From Microcoleus sp. EPA2 (GTDB taxonomy: Bacteria; Cyanobacteriota; Cyanobacteriia; Cyanobacteriales; Microcoleaceae): DNA of 64,000 nucleotides. Each line of letters opens with the position of its first letter. The first letter of the stretch is position 1. The DNA lies in the NCBI GenBank assembly GCA_020882975.1, contig JAHRFD010000012.1, positions 62,001 through 126,000 on the forward strand. The letters are read 5' to 3'. The notes beneath the pieces were generated by a model. The model was not told where the DNA came from, made no database searches, and worked only from the letters and a program-made list of their open reading frames with translations. A program made the position numbers and the translations under genes. Below, one piece after another: positions 51,853-61,831 of the stretch.

Positions 51853-54800
51853 TCAAGTGTTAGATGACTCTTGTTGTTGGAAGAGGCAATAGTAACGCCC
51901 TTTAAGACTCATTAATTCTTTATGAGTTCCCTGCTCGACGACAGCACCTTGATCCATCATAATAATCACATCCGCATTTTGGATGGTAGTCAGACGGTGA
52001 GTAATGAAAAACACGGTGCGACCCTTAAAAGCTTCTGCTAAGTTATTACAAACTTGGCGTTCGGAATGATAGTCTAGGGCGCTGGTAGCTTCGTCCAAAA
52101 TCAGCAGTCTGGGGTTTTGCAAGATTGTCCGGGCGATCGCCAAACGTTGCCTTTGACCCCCAGAAAGCGAAGAACCCCGCTCTCCCACTACCGTATTATA
52201 GCCAGCGGGTAAGCCCATAATAAAATCGTGGGCTACTGCTAGTTTCGCAGCTCGGACAATCTCATCCGTGCTCGCGTCGGGATTGCTCAGAGCAATATTT
52301 TCCTGCACCGTACAGTTAAACAACAAAGTATCTTGGAGCACCACCCCTAGTTGGCTGCGGAGGGAATACAATTCCACCTTGGAAATGTCGTAGCCATCAA
52401 TAAAAATCCGACCAGACAGCGGCGGATACAGACGCTGTAACAGCTTCATCCCCGTACTCTTACCGGAACCACTTCCTCCCACAATTCCCACAAAACTACC
52501 AGCCGGAAATTCCAAATTCACATTAGCCAATTGCAGGGGGCCGCTCTCCAGGAATCGGAAAGAAACCTCCTCATAGGCCACCTGTCCTTGAATGGCGGGC
52601 ATTGGGATGTTACTCCGGTCTTCATCGCTGGTTTCCGTGGGCGTATCGACGACATCCTTAAGCATATCGATCGACATTGACACCTCTTGGAAACTCTGCC
52701 AAACGCTAACAAACCTGAGCAATGAACCTGTCACGTTCCCCGAAATAATTCGGAAAGCAATTAACTGACCCAAAGTGATGTCATTGTTCAATACTAAATA
52801 AGCTCCAACCCACAACTGAGCTAAGTTACCGACTTGGTTTAAGAAGCTACTAATTGTACCGGCTGTAGTCCCCGTAATAATAGTTTTAAAACTGGCAGTA
52901 ATGTATTTAGCATAGCGGCTAGACCACTCCCAGCGGGATTTCAATTCAATATTTTGCGCCTTAACAGTTTGAATCCCGCTGACTACTTCCACTAAATAAG
53001 ATTGAGAGTCAGCAAAACGCATATTTCTTTGTTTAATCAGGCGCAGCACCAGGGGATTGATCAGCACGATCATCAGGGCAAGGACTGGTACGACGGCCAA
53101 AGATACTGCCGTTAACTGAACGCTGTAGGACAGCATCACGGCGACGTAAACCACCGAAAATACTGCATCGAGAACTACTGTCAGGGCTGTACCGGTCATG
53201 AATTCCCGAATCTGGCCCATCATGCTAAATTTGTAGACCAAATCTCCCACGCGCCGATTGTCAAAGTAATTCTGGGGAAGCCGGAGTAAGTGGTCGATGA
53301 CTTCGGCACTTAATTTGACATCTATGCGGTTGGAAGTGTCTATGAACAAAAAGGTACGCAAAGCATTGAGGAGTCCTTCAAACAAGGCAACTCCTAACAG
53401 AAATGCCCCTAAAATATCTAGGGTATCAATGCTGCGTTGACCTAATACTTTATCAATAATTACTTGGCTAATTAAGGGATTGGCAAGACCGAATAGCTGT
53501 ACGAAAAACGAGGCGAGCAACACCTCAATAAATACTGTCTTGTGTTCCATCAAGGCTGGCACGAACCACCAGAAGCTGAACTGCTCTTTTTGTTCAACTT
53601 GCGGGGCTTGTAGCAGCAGGACTTCTCCTGATTCTCCCCAGACTTCTCTAAACTGAGCTACGCGCTTTCGCATCAGCCCTTCTTCGGGGCTGGCGATGGT
53701 TAATTCCTGCTCGGTAATGCTGTAAATAATGGCAAAGCTGTCTTTCCATTTAATCATTACCGGGGCTTTGATGCGGTTGATGGCTTCTGCTGGTACTTGG
53801 GCCATTTGAGGTGTCAGGCCGATGCTTTGGGCGATCGCACCGCAGGCTTGGATACTGATAGAACCAGCGGTTTTTAACTGATTGTCGAGAACTTTGCGGA
53901 TGATATCTCGACGAAACTTCATGCCAAAATACTTGCTTAACATCTGGAAGCAAGCTAGTGGCCCGTCTATTTGCCCTCGGCCCCGGAAAACTGGGTATTT
54001 AGCAGCATCCTTGGTTTGGCCCGATGAGGGTTCTGGGGGACGCGGTGGGGCGATGGTTACTTTGTCAAAGAGACTCTGGTTCTCCAAGTCTCCAGGTTCG
54101 ATTTCTGCGGGATCGTTTAGGGGATCTGCTTCTGGTGTTGGTGGTGGGGGTTCCCGGAAGCCTACCAAGCGAGTGCCCAGGCGGCCTTCTACTTTTAGGG
54201 ATTTGACTTCGCCGTTAATATGTAAGCGACTGCCGGTGGGAAAGTCGCCCAAGACGCCACTGCTGACTAGCCAAATGCGATCGCCCTCTAACTCTTTGGC
54301 GAGCTCTTGGGTTTTTTTGTTACCATTGGGCAAGTTGATCACTTTTGCATCTTGCCAAGCTTGCACAGTGATGTCCTTGAGGTTAGAGGAGGAATCGGCC
54401 TGACGTTGCAATTCTAGGCTCAACAGTTCAAATACTTCGCTCAAGGAACAATGTTCGCGAAAGGCTTCTCCAAATTGCGGCTGTTTTTCTAGTAAGCTGA
54501 GAAAATCTTCGGCTTGTATGACGATCGCAATTACATTTGTAGAAGCGATGGCAGTTTCGCAAGGAACACATCTGAGCAAACCCGCCCAGCCGAGAATTTC
54601 CTTGGGCTGTACCAACCGTAAACTGACGTGGCGTTGAGAGCGCTGGTCAAAGCCTAGGAGTCGGGCCTGACCATCATAGATAATTGCCACCTGAGTCGGC
54701 ATTTTTTCCCGTTCAAACAGCGGCTGCCCAGTCCGATAACCTAACAGTTGGCATTTCGCCACCAAAGCGGTGAGTGCCGTCTCCGAGAGTCGGTCAAAAG

Positions 54801-54858
54801 GGGGAGTTTGAGCCAGGAAATCCTGAATCTGAGATGGGGAAACAGCGGAAGAAGTCAT
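51853..54858 (-). CDS. HetC-like ABC exporter with cyclic-nucleotide-binding-like and inactive C39-like domains
   Basis: The 1001-residue exporter has a cNMP-binding-type N-terminus (about 12-130), a proline-rich linker, a C39-peptidase-like domain (about 290-415), six membrane helices (435-715) and an ATPase domain with Walker A GGSGSGKS (794-801), LSGGQ (898-902), LLILDEA (918-924) and His954. In active C39 domains the motif is QxDCGxAC; here it is QIDGPLAC, with Gly299 at the catalytic cysteine, and the histidine position reads KDSFAII. The domain therefore cannot cleave leader peptides and may bind substrate, as the C39-like domain of HlyB does. PpiC lies upstream and HlyD downstream, forming one export operon. 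Confidence 0.9.
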   Translation of the reverse strand: MTSSAVSPSQIQDFLAQTPPFDRLSETALTALVAKCQLLGYRTGQPLFEREKMPTQVAIIYDGQARLLGFDQRSQRHVSLRLVQPKEILGWAGLLRCVPCETAIASTNVIAIVIQAEDFLSLLEKQPQFGEAFREHCSLSEVFELLSLELQRQADSSSNLKDITVQAWQDAKVINLPNGNKKTQELAKELEGDRIWLVSSGVLGDFPTGSRLHINGEVKSLKVEGRLGTRLVGFREPPPPTPEADPLNDPAEIEPGDLENQSLFDKVTIAPPRPPEPSSGQTKDAAKYPVFRGRGQIDGPLACFQMLSKYFGMKFRRDIIRKVLDNQLKTAGSISIQACGAIAQSIGLTPQMAQVPAEAINRIKAPVMIKWKDSFAIIYSITEQELTIASPEEGLMRKRVAQFREVWGESGEVLLLQAPQVEQKEQFSFWWFVPALMEHKTVFIEVLLASFFVQLFGLANPLISQVIIDKVLGQRSIDTLDILGAFLLGVALFEGLLNALRTFLFIDTSNRIDVKLSAEVIDHLLRLPQNYFDNRRVGDLVYKFSMMGQIREFMTGTALTVVLDAVFSVVYVAVMLSYSVQLTAVSLAVVPVLALMIVLINPLVLRLIKQRNMRFADSQSYLVEVVSGIQTVKAQNIELKSRWEWSSRYAKYITASFKTIITGTTAGTISSFLNQVGNLAQLWVGAYLVLNNDITLGQLIAFRIISGNVTGSLLRFVSVWQSFQEVSMSIDMLKDVVDTPTETSDEDRSNIPMPAIQGQVAYEEVSFRFLESGPLQLANVNLEFPAGSFVGIVGGSGSGKSTGMKLLQRLYPPLSGRIFIDGYDISKVELYSLRSQLGVVLQDTLLFNCTVQENIALSNPDASTDEIVRAAKLAVAHDFIMGLPAGYNTVVGERGSSLSGGQRQRLAIARTILQNPRLLILDEATSALDYHSERQVCNNLAEAFKGRTVFFITHRLTTIQNADVIIMMDQGAVVEQGTHKELMSLKGRYYCLFQQQESSNT

Positions 54859-54859
54859 C

Positions 54860-55004
54860 CGATTTTAGATTTTAGATTTTAGATTTTAGATTGAAAAATT
54901 GATTCGCACCCTTTACTGTTTGATGGTGGTCAGGATGCGGAGTTTCGTCCATCGAGTCTCCACGGTCCAAGAGGGGCAATGGGGGCTAACTTACCCCCCA
55001 TTGC
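54860..55004. repeat. Heptamer run and strong hairpin between ppiC and the exporter gene
   Basis: TTTTAGA repeats (about 54862-54890) lie just before the exporter start. GCAATGGGGG (54976-54985) and CCCCCATTGC (54995-55004) form a 10-bp stem immediately after the ppiC stop. With no T-run this is more likely a processing or attenuation hairpin inside the operon than a full terminator. Confidence 0.6.
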
Positions 55005-55011
55005 TAGATCT

Positions 55012-55761
55012 TCATGATATTGAAGAGACCGAAGAGAGGGGCTGTAGCGGGCCTATTTTCGATATTTGTTCGGCGACCCAGGTTTCAAATAATTCGTTAA
55101 TTAAGTGCAGTCGCATGGATTCGTCTAGCTGAGCTGGCATGAATTTTTCTAGTCGAATAATGACCATCCATTCTGCCAGAGGACGTGGCTGCCAAAGTTG
55201 ATTTGGTTTGCTCACTGACAAAAGTTTACTGATTGCTGGGTGCGGCTGGCTGAGGGGTACTGGTCCTAACAAGCCACCGGACTTGGACTCTGGGCCTTCG
55301 GAAAATTCCCGGGCCACTTCAGCAAAGCTTTGTTCCCCTTCCGAGATGCGAAAGTATAGTTCGTTGGCTAATGCTGGATTTTTAGTGCGGACCAGGGAAT
55401 AGACTACGTGGTCTAGGCTGGCTTTGCGGGTTAAAAAATAGTTATCTACTTTAGGTCTCCAAGTTTCTTGCTTAAATTTTTCGATCAGCAAGGGTCTGGT
55501 GACCATTTCTTGAAGTTCTTCTAGGGTCATATGCTGGCTGCGAAGCCAAGCTTCTCTGGCTTCGGGGGCTGTCAGTTGGTGCTGAACCAGAAAGTTCTCC
55601 AAGGCGGATTGGCGTTCTTCGTCGCTGCAACTGAAGGATGCGATCGCTTGGTCGATGATTACGCCCCGCAAAAATTGTGGCATCAACTGATAGCGCTTCA
55701 GGAGCGATGGCATATCCTGAGCTTGCAGTAATTTATCCCCGATTTGAAAAAGTCCTGTCAT
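55012..55761 (-). CDS. Parvulin-type (PpiC) peptidyl-prolyl isomerase
   Basis: The 249-residue protein has a helical N-terminal part (residues 1-110, SurA-like chaperone segment) and a PpiC rotamase domain: LYFRISEGEQSFAEVAREFS, EGPESKSGGLLGPVPLSQPH, then RPLAEWMVIIRLEKFMPAQL. It would catalyse cis-trans isomerisation of prolyl bonds. No signal peptide is visible, so it may act in the cytoplasm on the exported substrate before transport. It is the first gene of a three-gene set with the C39-like ABC exporter and the HlyD adaptor, an arrangement I recall in other cyanobacteria. Confidence 0.85.
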   Translation of the reverse strand: MTGLFQIGDKLLQAQDMPSLLKRYQLMPQFLRGVIIDQAIASFSCSDEERQSALENFLVQHQLTAPEAREAWLRSQHMTLEELQEMVTRPLLIEKFKQETWRPKVDNYFLTRKASLDHVVYSLVRTKNPALANELYFRISEGEQSFAEVAREFSEGPESKSGGLLGPVPLSQPHPAISKLLSVSKPNQLWQPRPLAEWMVIIRLEKFMPAQLDESMRLHLINELFETWVAEQISKIGPLQPLSSVSSIS

Positions 55762-56174
55762 TTTTGTGTCTCCAACTGACTTGCGCTTCCCCTTTTAATC
55801 TAACTGTGGTAGGAAAAGAGCGACAACCACTAAACCACTAACAGTTATAATTCCATAGAATTTACTAGGACTAGCCGAGTAAACTTATTCTTTTCGATCG
55901 TGTTAACGGGTGCTGACGGCAGCTTTCACCGCGAGCGATCGACACCAGGTAGCGGGTCGGCTATATTTGGCAGAATTTAACGCTACCTCAGTTTCCCGAT
56001 AATAGCAGACCATTAGCGGGCTAACGCTCTTCCTGTTTGTTTCCTGACGCTTGGTTTTCGGGGGGGTTCCCTAACAACTACATCTGGCAACATTCTCCAA
56101 AACTGGCCTGAGAGCGGATTCTACAAACATCAATCTGGTGGTGGGTAGGTACGGGAACCCGCCCCATCTCACAT
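55762..56174. other. Intergenic region before the secretion operon
   Basis: These 410 bp between the ppiC start and the end of the next minus-strand gene should include the promoter of the secretion operon. Apart from a short GTTCCCTAACAACTACA context and one G-run (CGGGGGGGTT), I see no repeat family, palindrome or gene. Confidence 0.4.
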
Positions 56175-59100
56175 TTAAATCCCCTTGCAAAATATCTCTT
56201 CCAACAGTGTTCCGAGTTTCAAGGAGTAAGCGCGACTGTCCAACAATTTTGGGTTGGTCGCCATTTGGCTTTGGACTCGATCCCGATAATGCCGGCGCAA
56301 TTCTGGGGTAGTTCCCAATGCTTTGCTAATCTCCACATAACCATTCTCGGTGTTTGCTACCAATTCAGGAAGTTGTAGTTCTGCGATTACTGCTGCGGAT
56401 TGTCGAGAGCGCCCGGTTTGGCCTGCTCTCACCACCACCGGCAACCCCGCCAACAAGGGTGCTATTAGGGATGCAGCGTCGCTATCGGGATAGGAGTCTA
56501 AATATATATCAGCCAATTTCAAACATTCTTGGTAATCGGCAGCCGTCGGCAACGCTTTGATCGTCACCAATCGCTGTTTGTCAATCCCAAATTCCGCAAA
56601 TAGCGATCGCATTTGGTGATAAAAAGGCATCATGGGAAATTTTTCCCGACGCGAATGAAAGGGATATAAAACTAAGATCGAATTCGGTGTAGAGGCAATT
56701 ATTTTTGCCCAAGTCGCTCTCAATTCTGGGATAATTTTAAAAGCTGTGACACCGGACATAAATATTACAGATTGCTCCGTTGCACCCCAACTGGTTCTTG
56801 TGGGTTTCACAGTGGATTTTTCTGAGGTTACAGGATAACTGAAACAAACTCCTGAGCCTTCTAAAGTGATTAATTTTTCCCGATACTCTGGGGTTGCATC
56901 TGGGGGCGATGTCAAATTTCCGGTCAAGAAGCGATCGATATTGCGAGCCCAGGTAGTCACCGGCATCGATAGAGGAGCAGCTATTTGGAGCCGCCCTAGT
57001 CGGTGTAGGGACAGCAAAGTGCTAGGTTTGGGGGTGTCGGTGGTATTGGTCCCCAGGAGCAGAATGTCTAAATTGTGCGATCGCATTTCCTCTACTTGAC
57101 TGAGCAAGTCTGCTGACAGGTGTACTACCTTGTCAACCCGACTTTCAAAGTATTTACCCAAGGAATCCTGGGGCAGAGGATAGAAATTATACACAATAAT
57201 TTCAAACTTATTTCTATCTAAATATTCACAACTTGCCAGGGCGGCAAAAGTCTCTGGTTCCGCACAGATTTGATCCAGTAAAATCCCTAACTTAATTTTA
57301 CTGCCCGCAGGGGCGATCGGCTCAAAACTAAAATCTATTTTACACCCTATATTCCGCAAATAATCCTCAATAATCTTATTTCTTAACTTCCCCACATTTA
57401 AAAGATTAGCTTCGCTGAGACACCAGCTTTTCAAACTGAGATTTTCCGCAATGAACTGCGCCAGATAACGCCAAATTTCCGTAGCGGGAAAACTGGCAAT
57501 ATTCCCAGCCACATACTCTATTAAACGCTGCAAATAGTCCGCATATCGGGCAATTTCTCCAGTTTCTTGAAAATAAATAGGAGACTGAAACAGGAATTTC
57601 AAAAAGCCGTCAAAAAACCACTGAGGAATCGCTGCATTTTGATAGGATAATGGCAACTGATAAGCATCACGGTACAGCATAGCTGCTAGGAGATATTGTA
57701 GCCTAGATATCAGTTCTCCTCCTAGAGACAAAGTGGAACATAACTCCTGGACAAAACTTTGCTCTTCCTCAGTCATGGTTTCATGTTTGATACCACTATC
57801 TAGTAGCAATTGGTGAGCTTTTCCCATGTCTCCCCTGTAAGCATTTTCACATTTTTCTGCTGATAAATTCAGCCAATATCTAGCAATCTGTAGGCGGTAT
57901 TTCCGCAGTTTTTTGACAATAGACTCATTAGTTGGCAAATTTTGATAATCTTGAATTAGCTTGGATAATTCAGAGGAGTTCCGCTGAGTTTTCAGGTCTA
58001 ATTTTTGTTGAATAATCTGTTTGATTTGGGGATTTAAAAAACCGTATTCAGGGCTATTTAGGAGTTTTTGGTAAAATCTGACTACATCTTTATGATTTTC
58101 ACCAGCCGAGAAATTTTTCCAAGTTTGTTGTTCGGGATGAATCCGCAGTGAGGAGAGTGTTTGAGGGACAAATCCGATGTGATAATTTCCCATAATTCGC
58201 CACCACATATCTAAGTCTACATACTGAGATAATCCCGAATCAAATAATCCGATTTCGGCAAAAACGCGGGCGGCAATTAAGACGGTAGTCGGTTCACCAA
58301 TTTTGTTGATGGGGTTGCTTAAACAGTTAGGATCTGCTAGTAATTCTTGTCCGGGCTGAATCGGTTTTAAATTTGACCAACCTTTGTACAAATCTTTAAT
58401 TGATTGGGAGGCTTTTTGTAAAATGGGATTGGATTCAGATGCGTCTATGGTAATGCCACGGGGGGAAAAAATCATGCCTATATTTGGGTGCTTTTCGGCA
58501 AGTTCGACCATTTTTTCAATACATTCTGGTGCGAGTAAGTCGTCTTGAAACAGAAATTTAATGTATTTACCTTTAGCTTGGGAAATGCAGAAGTTCCAGT
58601 TTTGCGAGAGGCCATAATTGCGGTGGAGGATGATGCGTAAATCTACTGAGGTTGTTGAGGTGAATGATTGGGCGATCGCAATTGTTTGGTCCGTGGAGCC
58701 ATCGTCGGATATAATTACTTCTATGTGAGGGTAAGTCTGAGCCAAAGCACTCTCAATTGCTTCGCCAATAAATGCTGCTCCGTTATATGTCGGAATGCAA
58801 ATACTCACTAAAGGTGGTACTGTTTGGGGATGATTTAGCTGGGCAGTTTTTGAATTGTTTAAATCTTGAAAATTCTGCGTGATTTGAGCAATATATTCCA
58901 AACGTTTTTGAATTTTTTTACCTACAGTTGACGGACTTAGTAAACTCTTGATTTCCTGCGCAGCTCTCGTTCCTACTTTTTGAGCTTCCCCGTAATTATT
59001 GAATATATGCTGCATTAAATAAGCGCTATGTTCTAGATCCGGTTCTGCCCAAAAATTGCCTTTTTTGTAAGGACCACAATCGGCCTCAAGGGGAATTAAT

Positions 59101-59978
59101 TTATATTTGACTAAAAAGCTATTGCCCACATTCATAAATTCTGTATTTGATGAATAAGCAGTAGCAATTACGGGTTTGCCATAAAACATGGCTTCTGCCA
59201 TTGTTAGGCCAAATCCTTCACAGCGATGTAGGGATAAATAACAGTCGCAATTGTAGAGCAAACCATTTATTTCATTTTTGGATAGATATCCGTCTAAATG
59301 TTGAATATTGGTCGCATTTCCGATGGCGGATTTTAACAATGCTAAATCTTTGATGTTTTTGTCGGAGTTGGAAGATTTGAGGATAAATAGTACGCGCTCG
59401 TCTTGACCAAAAGCTTGCTTAAATGCTTGAATTGCAGCCAAAGGATTTTTCCGTTGGATGCGGCTGGAAAAGTCGAATATAAATAGAAAAATAAATTTAT
59501 TGTCGGGCAAATTCAGGGATTTTCTGTTCAGGTAAGATGGGGGTAAATCAATGCTGGGCATGATTTTGATGACGGGAATTGGCGAGACTAGGGAAATTGC
59601 TTCGGCGCAGTAGTTACTGTAAGTCCAGATTTCGTGAAAGTTGTCAAATACTGGTTGCCATTTTTGGGGAAATTCGGGAATTTCCCAGGCCCAAAAGCCG
59701 ATATTGTAGCGATTTTTAAAATAGCTGGAACCAGAATGTTTTAAGAAAGTGTTGACTTCATCGGCGTTGACTTGAATCAGGTTTATGGGATAAGGATTGT
59801 CTGGGCTGAAGTTTTGATAGGTGGTGTCTTGACTGCGGTGGGGACTGCGGGTGAAATTGTTGATAGTGAAGGGAATTTTGGCGGCTTGTACGGATCTAAT
59901 ATTTGCTCTGACTCCTTCTCCCACTCCAAATTCACCGTTGATGTAGCCGGCGATGTTAATTCCTAAGTTAGGGTTCAT
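56175..59978 (-). CDS. Three-domain glycosyltransferase (GT4-like, GT2, GT41/OGT-like)
   Basis: The 1267-residue protein joins three transferase-type domains. Residues 1-375 are GT4-like (GYINGEFGVGEGVRANIRSV, NIGFWAWEIPEFP, and HRCEGFGLTMAEAMFYGKPV with the EGFG motif at 254). Residues 389-680 are GT2 (VSICIPTYNGAAFIGEAIES, DDGSTD at 425, and FLFQDDLLAPECI). After a helical stretch, residues about 905-1265 resemble the catalytic part of O-GlcNAc transferase-like GT41 proteins (ASCEYLDRNKFEIIVYNFYP, DIYLDSYPDSDAASLIAPLL, GLPVVVRAGQTGRSRQSAAV). No membrane segment is present. It probably builds a glycan or glycosylates proteins; acceptors are unknown. The divergent methyltransferase-glycosyltransferase gene starts 25 bp away. 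Confidence 0.88.
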   Translation of the reverse strand: MNPNLGINIAGYINGEFGVGEGVRANIRSVQAAKIPFTINNFTRSPHRSQDTTYQNFSPDNPYPINLIQVNADEVNTFLKHSGSSYFKNRYNIGFWAWEIPEFPQKWQPVFDNFHEIWTYSNYCAEAISLVSPIPVIKIMPSIDLPPSYLNRKSLNLPDNKFIFLFIFDFSSRIQRKNPLAAIQAFKQAFGQDERVLFILKSSNSDKNIKDLALLKSAIGNATNIQHLDGYLSKNEINGLLYNCDCYLSLHRCEGFGLTMAEAMFYGKPVIATAYSSNTEFMNVGNSFLVKYKLIPLEADCGPYKKGNFWAEPDLEHSAYLMQHIFNNYGEAQKVGTRAAQEIKSLLSPSTVGKKIQKRLEYIAQITQNFQDLNNSKTAQLNHPQTVPPLVSICIPTYNGAAFIGEAIESALAQTYPHIEVIISDDGSTDQTIAIAQSFTSTTSVDLRIILHRNYGLSQNWNFCISQAKGKYIKFLFQDDLLAPECIEKMVELAEKHPNIGMIFSPRGITIDASESNPILQKASQSIKDLYKGWSNLKPIQPGQELLADPNCLSNPINKIGEPTTVLIAARVFAEIGLFDSGLSQYVDLDMWWRIMGNYHIGFVPQTLSSLRIHPEQQTWKNFSAGENHKDVVRFYQKLLNSPEYGFLNPQIKQIIQQKLDLKTQRNSSELSKLIQDYQNLPTNESIVKKLRKYRLQIARYWLNLSAEKCENAYRGDMGKAHQLLLDSGIKHETMTEEEQSFVQELCSTLSLGGELISRLQYLLAAMLYRDAYQLPLSYQNAAIPQWFFDGFLKFLFQSPIYFQETGEIARYADYLQRLIEYVAGNIASFPATEIWRYLAQFIAENLSLKSWCLSEANLLNVGKLRNKIIEDYLRNIGCKIDFSFEPIAPAGSKIKLGILLDQICAEPETFAALASCEYLDRNKFEIIVYNFYPLPQDSLGKYFESRVDKVVHLSADLLSQVEEMRSHNLDILLLGTNTTDTPKPSTLLSLHRLGRLQIAAPLSMPVTTWARNIDRFLTGNLTSPPDATPEYREKLITLEGSGVCFSYPVTSEKSTVKPTRTSWGATEQSVIFMSGVTAFKIIPELRATWAKIIASTPNSILVLYPFHSRREKFPMMPFYHQMRSLFAEFGIDKQRLVTIKALPTAADYQECLKLADIYLDSYPDSDAASLIAPLLAGLPVVVRAGQTGRSRQSAAVIAELQLPELVANTENGYVEISKALGTTPELRRHYRDRVQSQMATNPKLLDSRAYSLKLGTLLEEIFCKGI

Positions 59979-60003
59979 AGTTTGTGCTATAATTCTTTTT
60001 TAG

Positions 60004-61746
60004 TTGATTTGGTGCTTGACAAATGTGCCGATCGCCATTGTATACTGGCATCGCCATGCTCACAAATTAGAGAAAGTGATCGATAGCATCAACCATGACC
60101 TCTTGAATCTGCTACCCCCGGATGCTAAAGTCATTGTGGAAATAGGCTGCGGTACGGGGGCTATGGGCGCACAGTACAAGCTGACAAATCCCCATTGTCA
60201 ATATATTGGCCTTGAATGCGATCGAGAAAAAGCTAAAATAGCAGTCGATCGGCTAAACTGGGTGGCGATCGCCAATATAGAAGAAACCGATATCGCCAGT
60301 CTCGACATCGCCCCGGGCACCGTTGATTGTTTGGTATTTGGCGATTTGTTACCTTACCTCAAAAATCCTTGGGATGTCCTCAAACAATACAGTGCTTTGC
60401 TGCATCCCAGAGGTCAAATTTTCGCCAGAATTCCCAATGTTCAATACTGGCGGCGCATTGTCAATTTGTTGCGCGGGCACTGGGAAAATGCCGATGGCAA
60501 AATGCAGCACTGGTTTACCCTACAAAGTATTCAATCACTCTTTACTCAAGCCGGATTGCAGGTTTACGAATTGCAAGGAAAGGGACACAAAACCGAAAAT
60601 TTTGCCCAATTTCAGCAATTGCTGCATCCCATGGTCAAGGCATTAGAGCTACAATCGAGTAGTTTTGCTACGGAAACCAGTGCTGAATATTATATTGTGC
60701 GATCGAGCAAAACCCCTGTACAACCACGCAGATTGCTGATTCAAACCATAATTATGGCACCTACAGGGTGCGATCGCCTGCGAGTTTTGGAACCGGACAA
60801 ATTTAGCGCTACAATTCCCGGTGTCCGCACTATATCAGGCGTAAAAACACTCGAATTAATTGCCCCACTCCCTGGGGAAGAAAAAGTATTTGTTTGGCAG
60901 CGGACAATCATGCAATATCCCGCCTATCTTCCCCACATCAAACAACTCCTAAAACAAGACTATTTAATAGTAGCTGAAATTGACGACAATCCCATCCGTC
61001 GCCGGGAATATGCAGACAACAATTACCTCAGCTACCGTGGCTGTCATTGCGTTCAAACTTCCACAGAACCCCTCGCCAAAATTTTACGACAGTACAATCC
61101 CAATGTTACAGTATTTCCCAATCAATTAGCCTATTTACCACCACCGCGCACTTATGTAGAAGATACTATTACCATCTTTTTTGGAGCTCTGAATCGCGAA
61201 AAAGATTGGCAACCAATTATGGCAGCACTGAATCGAATTTTAGTGGCTCACAACCACCGCCTTCGAGTTAAAGTGATTCACGATCGCCTATTTTTTGACT
61301 CCTTACAAACAGAGCAAAAACAATTTGAGTCATTTTGCAGTTACGAACGATATCAAGAAATTATGTACAGTTGCGATATCGCTCTCTTACCGCTAGTTCC
61401 TAACCCGATCAATGAAACTAAATCTGACTTAAAATTTATTGAATGTGCGGCGCGGGGAGTGGCGGTGTTGGCAAGTCCTACGGTTTACGAACACTCAATT
61501 GTCGAAGGTGAAACCGGGTTAATTTATCGCTCTGAAAAAGAGTTTGAAAATAAGCTAAACTTGCTGATTTCCGATGTTCAAATGCGCCGAAAAATAGCTG
61601 GCAATGCTTACGAGTGGGTGCGGGAGAACCGTTTGCTGTGCGGGCACTACCGCCAGCGGCGAGACTGGTACTTGCAGATGCGGGATGAGTTGCCGCGTTT
61701 GAATGCTGAATTGCGCGATCGACTACCGGAGTTATTTGATGACTGA
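60004..61746 (+). CDS. SAM methyltransferase fused to a GT4-like glycosyltransferase
   Basis: Residues about 15-235 are a class I methyltransferase: VIVEIGCGTGAMGAQYK (EIGCGTG at 46-52), YIGLECDREKAKIA, VDCLVFGDLLPYLKNPWDVL and LLHPRGQIFARIPNVQYWRR. Residues about 240-580 are a glycosyltransferase-like region with VFPNQLAYLPPP, TIFFGALNREKDWQPIMAAL, and CDIALLPLVPNPINETKSDL, then LKFIECAARGVAVLASPTVY. The frame opens straight after a stop, so the start is uncertain: TTG at 60004, TTG at 60016 or GTG at 60025 are possible; 60004 is the outer limit. It is divergent from the three-domain glycosyltransferase and probably modifies the same glycan. Confidence 0.85.
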   Translation: MIWCLTNVPIAIVYWHRHAHKLEKVIDSINHDLLNLLPPDAKVIVEIGCGTGAMGAQYKLTNPHCQYIGLECDREKAKIAVDRLNWVAIANIEETDIASLDIAPGTVDCLVFGDLLPYLKNPWDVLKQYSALLHPRGQIFARIPNVQYWRRIVNLLRGHWENADGKMQHWFTLQSIQSLFTQAGLQVYELQGKGHKTENFAQFQQLLHPMVKALELQSSSFATETSAEYYIVRSSKTPVQPRRLLIQTIIMAPTGCDRLRVLEPDKFSATIPGVRTISGVKTLELIAPLPGEEKVFVWQRTIMQYPAYLPHIKQLLKQDYLIVAEIDDNPIRRREYADNNYLSYRGCHCVQTSTEPLAKILRQYNPNVTVFPNQLAYLPPPRTYVEDTITIFFGALNREKDWQPIMAALNRILVAHNHRLRVKVIHDRLFFDSLQTEQKQFESFCSYERYQEIMYSCDIALLPLVPNPINETKSDLKFIECAARGVAVLASPTVYEHSIVEGETGLIYRSEKEFENKLNLLISDVQMRRKIAGNAYEWVRENRLLCGHYRQRRDWYLQMRDELPRLNAELRDRLPELFDD

Positions 61747-61831
61747 ATGTAGTAAAATTGATGAAGATTTATGCGAAAAATATTGGGAAAAATCCCCCTC
61801 CAATTCAGCCCAGCCGAATATAATTCGGGGC
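61739..61831 (+). other. Possible short frame cut by a MITE
   Basis: An ATG overlaps the previous stop (GATGACTGA) and opens a frame MTECSKIDEDLCEKYWEKSP continuing to the left target duplication of MITE copy C. Without the element the frame would meet TAA right after the duplicated site, giving a 31-residue peptide. It is either a tiny gene or chance; there is no independent support. Confidence 0.25.
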
